Below, in pieces: positions 54,541 through 64,000 of a stretch of DNA of 64,000 nucleotides. The notes under the pieces are model-generated. The model made no database searches. It had not been told where the DNA came from and was given only the letters and a program-made list of their open reading frames with translations. The position numbers and the translations under genes are program-made. Position 1 is the stretch's first letter, and the number at the start of each line of letters is the position of its first letter. The stretch comes from Symbiodinium natans (taxonomy: Eukaryota > Sar > Dinophyceae > Suessiales > Symbiodiniaceae), in assembly GCA_905221605.1 (NCBI GenBank), contig CAJNDS010002845.1, positions 844,713 to 908,712 of the forward strand, read 5' to 3'.

Positions 54541-55222
54541 CTCCGTTACAGCTCCGTTACAGCAACTGCTACAGTTCCGTGACAGCTCCGTTGCACCTCC
54601 GTTACAGCTTCCACTAGAGCTCCGTTACAACTCTGTTGCACCTCCGTTACAGCTTCCGTTACAGTTCGTTACAGCTTCCGTTACAGTTCCGTAGCAGCTC
54701 CGTTACAGCTCCGATGCACCTCCGTTACAGCTCCGTTACAGCTCCCTTGCACCTCCGTTACAGCTCCGTTACAGCTTCCGTTACAGCTCCGTTACAGCTC
54801 CGTTGCACTTCCGTTACAGCTCCGTTACAGCTTCCGTTACAGTTTCCGTGACAGCTCCGTTACAGCTCCATTACAGCTCCGATGCACCTCCGCTGCAGCT
54901 CCGTTACAGCTTCCGTTACAGCTCAGTTATACAGCTCCGTTACAGCTCCGTTACATCTCCGTTACAGCTCCGTCACAGCTCCCGTTACAGCTCAGTTGTA
55001 CAGCTCCGTTACAGTTCTGTTACAGGTCCGTTATCAAGTTGCTGCTTCTGCTACGGCTCCGTTACAGCTTCCGTTACAGCATCGCTGCAGCCGGTAGCGC
55101 TCCGTTGCAGCCTTCCGATACGACTCCGTTACAGCTCCGCGACAAGTCCGTTACAGCTCCGCTCCTTTCCGTTACAGTTTCCGTTACAAGCCCCGTTACA
55201 AGCCCCGTTACCGGCGAGCATT
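54541..55222. repeat. 11/12-bp minisatellite CTCCGTTACAG
   Basis: About 680 bases made of CTCCGTTACAG (11 bp) and CTTCCGTTACAG (12 bp) with variants CTCCGTTGCAC and CTCCGATGCAC. Copies decay toward the 3' end. Mixed unit length keeps all + frames open as Leu/Arg/Tyr/Ser/Val/Thr repeats, which should not be called genes. It ends about 100 bases before the first recognised malate synthase exon. Confidence 0.97.
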
Positions 55223-55318
55223 TCTGTCATATAGTAGAGGCCTGCAAATGATGGTAGAGCCCCGCCCCAACTATATAAGTACCTGTCCGACTTCACATGC
55301 GCTCGCTGGGGCTCTCAG

Positions 55319-57523
55319 CGAAACCCAAGACATTTACTATTACTTGCAGCTTCGCTCTGAGGTTTCCGAGCTCCGCCCGGAAGTGGAGCGATGCTTAGCC
55401 AGGCGGGATGAGCTGCAGCAGAAGATCGATGCATGGTATTCCGAGACCTGGCGATGTTCGGATTTCTTTCATGCCCTTTGCTGGAGAACCTGTGCTCCTC
55501 TGTGACGGTTTGTGGGTCGCATGAACAGCCAAGGAGAAGAAGGAGCCTCTCGCCTTACCATTCGCTGAGAATTCAGGATTGGGGTCTGGGAGCGAATTTG
55601 CAGAGAACAAGTTGAGTTGCGAATGTGAGGCCAGAGCATCACACATGCAAGATCCCGTGGGTTCACTATGTAGTTCAGATGGGCTGGCACAGCACTGGGC
55701 ATCTGCTGTTTCCAGTTTGCGTGCGCCCCAGTCGTGTAGACGCGGGATTCAGCAAAGATGTCAGGCTGCTGTCCAGAGACCTTTCTCTCCAGCCTGACTT
55801 CTTTTTCGCATCCCATTTCCTCCAGCCCGCCAGTCATCACATGGGAAATCCAGCTGTTTTTGCGACATGCATGCTAGCTTTCTCATATAGCCTTGAACTT
55901 GCGGAAACTGGCAATTCCTCACATTATTGAAGCGAAAAGCTGCGACGACAGAAATTTGTTTTGCGTACAATCACAGTGGGCAAACCCAAGCGGACAACTG
56001 GATCTCGCTTGAGCAAAGGCGTTCTGCAGCAGGGTGCCCCACACTCACCACGGCTTGTCCACCGAGACACTTTAAGCCCTTGAACACGCCCTGTTTCAAC
56101 ACGAAACGCCACAAAGCTGCAAAGGTCTGGCGCGGACCTGTCCAAGCCTGATTACCGACAAGCCTGCAGGGATCCTTGGCATGCGTTCGGGGGTGGCGGT
56201 TGACCTACCAGCATATTGGTCTATAAGCCCCTCCGAGGCATCAAGAATCAAAGGGTGAGTTGTAGGGGTTAGAGATGTTTAATTTGTGCCCGAGGAGTTC
56301 TTGAGGGACATCGGCTACCTCGTCCCAGACAAAGGGCCAGCGCTTTGACTGCATCTTGCTCCCATCGCTCACGCCGCTCAAGAATACGTGGTACTCTGTC
56401 AGTATGGTCCGGTCAATTGGGGTAGCCGCGGAATTGAGAACCCCAAGCTGTTAACTTCTGCAAGCCTCGCACAACACATCCACCTGACTTCAAAAGACTG
56501 TGTAGCTTGGGCTTAAAGAGAGGTTCCCGAGTGAGTGCTGAATTGCACAGGTCAGCGTGACGACCCAGTTTGTGGATGAGGAGATTGCTAAGGTGCCTGC
56601 CCCACAGTTGGTGGTGCCTTCCGACAATGCGCGATATGTCCTGAATGCCGTCAATTCTCGCTGGGGCTCTCTCTATGACGCCCTCTACGGCTTCGATGTG
56701 ATCCCGGCCTACTCCGTCACGAGCAGCGGGGTCGAAATCAACGCCGCAAAGGGCGCGGCCGGCTACAACCCGATGCGAGGAGAGGGCTGTCTTAAGAATT
56801 GAAGTCGCAAGTGAGGTTCTTTTTCAACGGGCCTCAAAGAAAAATCATGAGAAAGGAGAGGCTGTCATCGAGTTCGCGAATGGGCTCCTGGATGAGATCG
56901 CTCCCCTCGCACCTTGGTTTGCATACCGGGGCCGGACACCTTTGTTTCCCCTGGCGGCGCTGGTTGCACAAGTGATTGCGTGTGGGTGTTGCAAGGATAC
57001 CCCTTGTCACGTAAAGCTAAGCCCCCAAGCCCGAGAGCTCCAGACGTGCTAGAGCGCTAGATTCGCACCGGCAACCGCCGGCATTCAGCACATTCCACCG
57101 CACCGAGCAGATGGGTGATGTTTCAAGCAAGGACCACATCAACACCCGCATTGCTTACAGAAACCCTATAGGCACACTCATATGGGCGATTGCGTTACGC
57201 AATAGCTTCCCTTCACGCTGCTGCACGGGCTTCCTTCCAAGGAACTTGTTGAGTGCTTTTGCAGCTTTTGGAGTCTTGAGGTTTTAAATTCGAAGACAAT
57301 GCGAACAGGAAGTCTAGCTGCGGCCGTTTAGTCCTCGACTTCTTGAGACGTCGAAATCCCCCCAAAAATGGAAATGTCCGAAAGCATCCCGGAAGCCGAG
57401 GTTCACGGAAAGTGGGGTGACGTTTGCCGACTCTGGCCCAAGTTCGTGGGCTCCATCCAGCGATTGGAGCTCCTCCTGAAGGACGGCACGACGACGGCCC
57501 TGAGGACATCTTGGGGTTTGAAG
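55319..57523 (+). CDS. Malate synthase G exons, N-terminal part
   Basis: 55319-55435 ([20 protein letters not shown] region, donor GTATTC), 56295-56339 ([15 protein letters not shown], donor GCGCTT), 56551 to about 56785 ([20 protein letters not shown] ... [10 protein letters not shown]), 56861-56908 ([16 protein letters not shown], donor GCACCT) and 57401-57523 ([15 protein letters not shown] ... [13 protein letters not shown], donor GCTTGG). A small exon between the first two is missing, since phases 2 and 0 do not meet. The 56.8-kb intron is flanked by nearly identical GGAGAGGGCTGTC and GGAGAGGCTGTC, so its exact splice point is ambiguous. Confidence 0.88.
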
Positions 57524-60500
57524 GCTTGGTTCTTTGGATTTCTTTGTTTGGGGATTATGTTTAGTTGCCATGTGTGGCTTCAACCTCCTTTTTGGCCGCA
57601 ACCCTTCCCATGTGCTGCCGAAGATCAGCTCTGAAAGGCTTCGTAGGCCAAGAGCTGAATCGTGCAGGCTACAGACTATGAATCAGTTCCTTGTAGGCCA
57701 TACTGTGCAGGGACATCCAGCCCATGCAAACACCTGGGACACCGAAGAGAGCAATGCTCGAGAAGCCCGGCACAACGCGCATCTGACCTGCCTAGGCCCA
57801 AACAGCAAAAACACCCGCAACCCAATGATGTGCAAGCGTGTGGAGGCTTTGTTGTTGTTATGACCGTCTTTTCGGGATTTTGAAAAGTATGTGCATTTAG
57901 CCCCCTCATGTACCTGAGGACACCCTCCCTCTATGTGGGCTCACAGGGTGCCTTGGCCTTTAGGCGTTTGAGTTAGGCCCTTACAGCCATGAAATCCCCT
58001 GAAGCGGCAGCCATTGGCCACCCTTTACACAAGGCAGTTCGAATCTCTCGTGGCGATGTTCGAAACTTCTGAGGTAACTTGGGACCTCCCGACGCGGATG
58101 TGGCGCGACCTAAATCCTCCAGCCCTTCCGTGCCGGACCAGGGGCGTATCATCCTGAAACACAATGGACTGCACATGCCCCTCGCTGAAGGTCTAGAGCG
58201 CCTTTTTTCGTCGGTTTCACACTCCCCAAGGTGCTTCTTTTGTTGTGTGCTGCTCTTGTTCACAAGCTTACCTCATTGCTTGCCAGAATTTGTAGGAAGA
58301 ACAAGAACAAGTCTGAATCCAAGATCAACCGACTAAACGCAGTCTCCAAGCCAACTTGATATCTAAGCCCAGGCACTGCGTCCTCAACCAGCCTCAAAGG
58401 GGTGGCAAATTGAAACTCCCAAGTTGAGAAATAGAACTTGGGATATTCCCCCCTTATACCACCAGTCCTGAAAAAGGATTATAAAAGGGGTACTAGAAAA
58501 CCCTATGAAGGACTGTTAGTATAGACTGTTAGTATAGGGGGGGGAACATCCCAAAATCGAACCTTAGCAGAAGTGCCCGCACGGACAGCACTTTGTGGGT
58601 CCGGGCCAAGGATCCTGGAGATTGACCGGACCCACCCCATTGGCAAGGCAGCTCTCAGTGGCATCAAGGACAGAGGCTGAAAAACAGAACATGAGTCTGC
58701 CTCACTGCATCTTTGAAAAACGGTTCATTAAGAACCTCCTCTACCCGGATTCACCACGTGGCATATTGCCAACGTGGAGCCATTTCACAAGCCCATGCCT
58801 CTCTTCACCTTGAACTTGGGGGCGGCATTGTTGGGGCCTTTTACTTTCTATTCCTGGCCCATGCAGGACATCACCACCGAGAGCGCTTTGACCGCCATCC
58901 TTGATATGGAGGACTCAGTATCTGCGGTTGATGCCGTGGACAAGTGCAAGATCTACTGCAACCAGGCCTAGCTAAGGCCATGGCCCAAGGAAGGTTTTCG
59001 AAATCATCTTCACTGTGTGAATCCTACATGCGCTTCCGCTTTTTGGGCCCTTGAAGACCCAAGTGCTCTATTGCATGGTTAAGGTGTGGCTGGTTTTCAT
59101 TTTGGCTTTGGGGTTCAGGCTTCATGCCTTCGACTCTTCTGCTAGCATGCTACAGGAAGTGGCACCTGGGTACCCCTGCATTGCTCTGCAGTGCGTCCAG
59201 ACCGTTACAAAAAGCTCAGTAAGCCCTGAAACCCCAGCTTAGGGGCAGTGGGACAGTTCATTTTCCAGAACTCTAGTGGCCGCCCTGGTAAGTTTCTAAG
59301 TTTCTACATTCGAGGTTTCCAGAATTCCGAATTTCCAGATCGTCAGAGTTCCACTTTCAAACTTGTCAAAGAGTTCCAGGTTTATATGAAATTTCCAGGT
59401 TTCCACCCTCTAACTTTCCAGATATCCAGATCTCCACCTAAGATTCCACCCTCTGACTTTCCAGATTTCCGGATTTCCATCCTCTGGAAATCTGGAAAGC
59501 TGCAAGACGGAAATCTGGCATCTGAACATTTTGAGGAAGATAGGGCGCAAATCTGTCAAATCTGGAATGTGGAAATCTGGATCTTGGAAGCGGGGGTGTG
59601 GGCATCTGTATGTACATATGTAGGTATGCATGTAAAACTCCCTATGCAAAAAAAAGGAGTTGTATATGTGTGCGGGGAAAGTCCTGGAAGCCCAGGCAAC
59701 ATTTGCGGCATCTTCCGTGGCTCCCTTGAGGCCCCCTTTGTCAAGGACCGCTCGGTTTTTTGCGGGGCTTATGGAATGTTCCCTGTTGGAAGGGTCCAAG
59801 CTCCGGATCTTGGCGAGGGATCACCGGGACAGCATTTGCTTTAAACTATAGGCTGTGGGTATGATCTGTTCTGGGATGTGATAGGCCTGCCTTTCCTGTC
59901 CTCCTGCGTCATGCTGTCCAGAAAAGGACGGCAAGGCTATGACGCGAAAGATGAACAACGACGTTTGGTGCCCCGAACGCAGTATGACCTGTCCCAAATA
60001 GCCGCATTCCATCGTGAGCAGCAATCAGTCGCCGGGGATCGTTGGCAGCGGTGAGATGTGGTGTCGATGCAAGGTTTCGAGATGCAAAGGGCAATGCCGC
60101 TGGACTGCAGCATCGACCCAGGAATGACTCCTGTAAGTCAAGGATTGATGGGCTGTAGCATGGATCTTGCGGCGCAGCCCACACCCAATGTATTGCCCAA
60201 GATCATGCTCGGAACGACGTTTAGCTCAGAGTTGCGGCTGAGCACGCCATGAGCCATAAGTCAGGCGGGTCCAGCGAAAGAAAGAGAGTCCAGTGTCGGT
60301 ATGGTCTTGCGATGTCTTGCGACGTCAGACCAAACTCTAGCAGAGCATCTTTCTCCAGGTCTGCACCATCCCTGGCCGAGCTTTGGCTTTGGTGCGGAAT
60401 GTTGGGCACCACATGCTCCCAGACCGGAGGGCTTTAGGGGAGTTGCTCCGGAAAGGCGTAGATCTGCGTGCAGCTTCGCTGGCAAGCTTTATGATAATTG

Positions 60501-63500
60501 CTTTAATTTAATTGGTTTGGTATTCAGTATTCAGTTCCCGGCAATCGGGTCCATGGTCTAGCCAAGGCGTGGCAGGCTTAATCTGTTGAGTGCCAACCAT
60601 TAGGCAAAGAACCTGGTGAGACCCTCGACAAGCGATCTACGTGTCAGGTTCACCGATGCGGTGCTGACAGCGGATGGCAAGTTTGTTCCTGAGGGCCCTG
60701 CGGCATCATTGGTGGGGACTTTAAGTTTTCAACAGCTTGTCGTATTCCGTGGTGCTTCTCTTCCCTCCAAGATGCTGGTTTTTGTTTTGACAAACCTTGC
60801 CAAACCCCATGAGCCGGACAGGGTTTTTGGACTGCTTGATCACCACGGCGTGCGCCCTCCATGACCTGCGCGGCACTGGGCGTCTGATGAACAGCCGTGA
60901 AGGCCTGCCATCTGGCTTAGCAAGCTGTCATAGGCATATCCTTGCCAGCCACAGCCAGTGTGCAGTTCCTGCAGTTTTCCAACCAAGCAATGCCTGTAAC
61001 GGGCTTCTCCATGCCCTTCATGCCCATTTTGCCAGGCTCTGTCTACATCGTAAAGCCCAAGCAGCACGGGCCGGAGGTGGCCCGGCAGAGTCAGGGGAGA
61101 AGACAGTATCGGCCTGCATCGTTCATCCTGAACTGCTAAGTGAGCTATATGGGCCTCCCCCGTGAAAAGAGTTGACTTCGCAGCTGAAGCAGGGCGAGAG
61201 CGGAAGCGCACGTGAATCTGTGTGTGTGTGTGTGTGATTTCGCTTAAGTTAAGAGCCCCCTCTAAATCCTCCAGTTAACTCCGACCTCCCGAGGAGATTG
61301 CGCTGACCAGCCGTCTCTTCGGCCGAGCAGAGGAATTCTTCGGGCTGCGCCGCAACACCATCAAGCTCCACGGTGGCATCACTGAGGGTTCGCAGTTTGG
61401 GGGCCGAGAAAAGGGCTTAGGGCCTCAGGGTAGGTCCTGATTCAAAAGCGGGTTGAGTGGGGTTCCATTTTGGGGGGGGCCAGACAGGAAATGCATCACA
61501 GCAATCAGCGCGTTACAGCGTACAGGATCATAAAGGAAGGCTCCAGAAACAACAGGAGACAAGGACCTGGCCTTGCACCTGTGCATGCCGCCTTAATCCG
61601 CCTGCGAGCGCAGGAAGCCTGGTGGACGGAAATTTTCTGTATCTCCCCATACGGAAGAGAACACCAGGCTCTTGGCGAATTTCCGCAGAAAGCGTGACAA
61701 AGTGAGGCAGCTGAGAAATTTCCATTTTGCGTCGAAACGCAAGAAAGACTTCAAAACAGATGAGGAAGGTCATTGTAAGAAGGACCAGACAACAGATGAC
61801 ACCATTTTTGCCAAGGTGCACCCTGAAAACTGGAGAATCCTTAATGCAACCCTACAGAGAAGGCACCTCAAAATGGAGGCAGAAGGCTTAGCTGTGCCGA
61901 AGCTGCCTCAGTGTGTCTACGTATCTGAAAGACCACACTTGAAGACGACCTTTTCGGCGCTGTGTCCTCTGAGCACTGAGGATGGGCATCATGGACGAGG
62001 AGCGCCGGACCAGCGCCAACTTGCGGGAGTGCCTGCGGGCAGCCATGGAGCGAGCCACTCGGCAGTGAACATATCAGCGAATCTGCAGTGCAGCGCATCA
62101 GCGCTGCTTGAGAGGGTTCGCTGAGAAGCGTTGACTCGTGCCGGAGGACCTTCCTTTTCTCCACTGTGAAACCTGGGTCGGAGACATCCTGAATTCTCTC
62201 ACATTCAAAAGCCCTCTCTGACCTCTTTCCTCTGACTCCTTGAGAGGTGTTCTTTATCAACACCGGCTTCTTGGATCGTACTGGCGACGAGATCCACACG
62301 TGCATGATGGCCGGGGCGGTGGTGCGCAAGGGTGACATGAAGAAGCAGTCGCCCGGCGCAAGAGAGATTTCCCTTTAGGGCTCATGAAAAAAAGGGCTTC
62401 GCTCATCCCTGTCATCTCGAGCTCTTTTTATATCTTTATGTCCCTCTCCGCCCCGCAAGAAGTCCGCTTTTCGCAAGGAATTGGATTCAGTCCTATGAGG
62501 CCCGGAGCGGAACATGCGCTTGAAATGCCGCGCGCTTGTCCCATCATGTCCTTGTGCTTTGAGCCTTTGAGGCACCAGGCTTGGGTAGAAACACGCCTGA
62601 AATCCCGATGGAAGTTGATGGTAGGCCGGAAGGCTAGAATGACTGTTGGCGCTCTGTGCAATTGTGACTTCCTCCTGCTGGCCCTCATTCAGCTCTTCAT
62701 GTTCTTCCTGACTCCTGATGCTTGTTTTTGTTCCACTTCTGTTTTGTCTCTACGATTCCTCTCTTCTTTCATGTGCGAGACTCTAGAAGCGCTCTTTCGG
62801 GAAGGTGCCTGCAAGGACTATATTACTATATTGGGGAATCCATCTCATGGCAGTAAATGTCTTATCAGAACGTGCAGGGACAGGAAGAACCCTGTGTATA
62901 CAACATTGCCTATCCAAAAAAAAAGCATCCCTCAGATGTTACTGTTCTTTAGTGTAAGTCTGTTCCTGGCGAATTGCTGTTTTTTGAAGAGAGGTCATGT
63001 CAATGTAGTATTAGGCGCTCCGTGCTCCTGAAAAAATCCGGGGCAGCACGCCCGCTTTGCGGCAAAGTTGCCGAGCTGGCGTGGCCTGGGCGCATCATCG
63101 TTCTAGAAGTATGACAAGGAATTTCTGGCACTACTTTTGCAGGGGCATTAAGGAATATGCACTTAAGTGCAATATCGGACACAAAAGAGAATCTGAATAA
63201 CTTCCGAAGGCCGGCAACGTGGACGTTGGGCTTCATTCCAACCTGCAAGGACGTGCCCAGATCCTCAGATTCTGTAACAGTGACTTTTGAGATTTTTTTG
63301 GGGGGGTTGGGGACGCTGAGAGCCGTGTTTTTGCTGTTCTCGCTCCATTTCGTCGGGTCTACGTTTCAGGATCTGGGCTTCTTAGGCTCCGTGCATGCGG
63401 CTTCGAGGTGTTGAGCTTTGCAGTCGGGCTGCTTCTGGGGGCTTGAATGTTGGCTGGGGCGCGCCTTCAAAGGCTGTTTTGAGGGCAAGGGCTAGCCGGT

Positions 63501-63743
63501 TGACAGATAAGACAGCGCCTTCAACATTTGATACATTGGAGGTCGCTTGGTTTTCGGTTGCCTCGACTTAACTGAGAGTCATGCAATACATCAGCTTGTG
63601 GCACCATGCGGCACCGAGGATTGGCAAGGGCATGTGGGCCAAGCCGGACAGCATGAAGGACAGGGAGATTTTAGACCCAAGTGTTTGCTCTCTCTCTCTC
63701 TCTCTCTTTTTCTCACTCTTTCTAGTGCTGTCTCTATCTCTCT

Positions 63744-63783
<40 letters not shown>

Positions 63784-64000
63784 CTCCTCTCTCTTCTCCT
63801 CCTCTCGCTGTCCGTCTCGCTCCTGCCCGCTCTTCTATCTTGTCAGCCATGTGGTCCTTTAGCTTCGGCCAGTCAATCCGAAGTTCAGAGATGATGTAGC
63901 CCAAAGCCAAAGCAGTCGCATGTAGACTCGGGCACAGAAAGCTTCTAAGCTTCTTAAGCTTCTGAGGACATGTTGGAGGGCAAGATTGCGGAGCTCATGG
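55319..64000 (+). CDS. Malate synthase G (bacterial-type isoform), multi-exon, 3' end beyond the window
   Basis: Condenses glyoxylate with acetyl-CoA to malate. Exons follow the malate synthase G family from near the N-terminus ([20 protein letters not shown]) through [20 protein letters not shown] and [76 protein letters not shown] and [13 protein letters not shown]. The Glu of DEERR and the Asp of GFLDRTGDE are the known Mg ligands of the family; RNVGH carries the catalytic Arg. The catalytic Asp and C-terminal domain lie past 64000. Length, order and motifs fit the ~720-residue G isoform rather than the shorter A isoform. About 19 exons of 34-235 nt were placed, with phase conserved at most junctions. 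The first exon (start codon and targeting peptide) was not found. Confidence 0.93.
58142..59962 (+). CDS. Malate synthase G exons, central part
   Basis: 58142-58176 ([11 protein letters not shown], donor GCCCCT), 58611-58668 ([21 protein letters not shown] donor), 58867-58957 ([20 protein letters not shown] ... KIY, donor GCAACC), 59696-59745 ([18 protein letters not shown] donor) and 59927-59962 ([12 protein letters not shown], donor GTTTGG). Split codons are restored at 58176/58611 (AT+G) and 58957/59696 (T+GC), matching the family's YRNWLGLMxGxL segment. Confidence 0.9.
60359..62350 (+). CDS. Malate synthase G exons, active-site part
   Basis: 60359-60414 ([18 protein letters not shown], donor GCTCCC), 60648-60694 ([15 protein letters not shown], donor GCCCTG), 60822-60902 ([17 protein letters not shown] ... 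MNSRE, donor GCCTGC), 61036-61076 ([13 protein letters not shown], donor GTGGCC), 61294-61364 ([20 protein letters not shown], donor GCTCCA), 61981-62053 ([17 protein letters not shown] ... AAMER, donor GCCACT) and 62247-62350 ([20 protein letters not shown] ... RKGDMKKQ, donor GCCCGG). Every internal phase agrees. The 61364/61981 junction splits AA|G to give [13 protein letters not shown]. Confidence 0.93.
62351..63618 (+). other. Malate synthase G intron(s); a missing exon expected here
   Basis: Exons 62350 and 63619 both have phase 2 boundaries, but about 27 family residues (the WxxAYExxNVxxGLxxGxxGKAQ segment) are unaccounted for, so at least one exon lies here that I could not pinpoint. 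A 215-codon chance-like frame (62384-63031) and a TTTTTT-rich stretch are present. Confidence 0.55.
63619..64000 (+). CDS. Malate synthase G exons at the window end
   Basis: 63619-63658 reads [13 protein letters not shown] and ends at a GA donor (GACAGG). 63967-64000 reads [11 protein letters not shown] and runs off the window. The pair matches the family's IGKGMWAMPDLMADM segment. The words AGGACA at donor and acceptor are identical. Confidence 0.88.
63687..63800. repeat. CT microsatellite in the last malate synthase intron
   Basis: About 110 bases dominated by CT dinucleotides with a few CTTTTTCTC and CCCA interruptions, between exons 63619-63658 and 63967. Confidence 0.95.

Noticed and set aside
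54485-55251. Overlapping frames of LRYSSVTAPL-type repeats.
   Set aside because: They are translations of the 11/12-bp minisatellite in all three + frames, with no sign of selection on protein.
1-64000. tRNA, rRNA or SL RNA genes.
   Set aside because: I looked for T-loop GGTTCGAATCC-like words and spliced-leader cores and found none convincing; a covariance-model scan would be decisive.

Overview
This window looks like nuclear DNA of a dinoflagellate, most likely Symbiodiniaceae-like. That is inferred from gene structure, not from a marker gene. Coding sequence is broken into many tiny exons (18-120 nt) separated by introns of about 100 nt to several kb. Acceptors are almost always AG|G. Most donors in the three genes I could reconstruct are GC, with some GA, and only a minority are GT. 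Simple-sequence tracts are frequent, and the recognisable genes all lie on the + strand. I could only find them by reading short exons and checking reading phase across junctions. Long uninterrupted frames are mostly shadows, apart from one intronless family.

Layout. (1) About 0.6-6.2 kb: exons of a ciliary enkurin-domain protein ending at 6244, preceded by further phase-0 exons (593-3935) of the same or an upstream gene. (2) 10.7-11.75 kb: Ala/Lys/Glu/Pro-rich exons that may be the N-terminal extension of the next gene. (3) 13.07 kb onward: a cytoplasmic-type aspartyl-tRNA synthetase (AspRS). Its exons run 13070-16317, 22235-25408 and then, with matching phase and protein alignment, 52682-52723; the rest of its C-terminus was not found. 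(4) Inside AspRS introns: two exons of a J-domain gene (17.2-18.2 kb), an intronless two-TM RING-H2 gene (23.0-23.6 kb), and in the apparent 27-kb intron a pair of RING-H2 paralogues (45.0-47.0 kb), an alpha/beta-hydrolase-like exon (39.7 kb) and many unassigned candidate exons. (5) 55.3 kb to the window end: malate synthase G, about 19 exons, cut by the window edge.

How the genes relate: malate synthase G belongs to glyoxylate/glycolate metabolism, AspRS to translation, enkurin to the axoneme, and the RING-H2 proteins are probable membrane E3 ligases. I see no operon-like logic. The striking features are the gene-within-intron arrangement, the non-GT donors, and short direct repeats across several intron ends that fit introner-type intron insertion. 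Non-coding stretches hold microsatellites, poly-G/C runs, an 11/12-bp minisatellite, a 246-bp duplicated unit and two long perfect inverted repeats.
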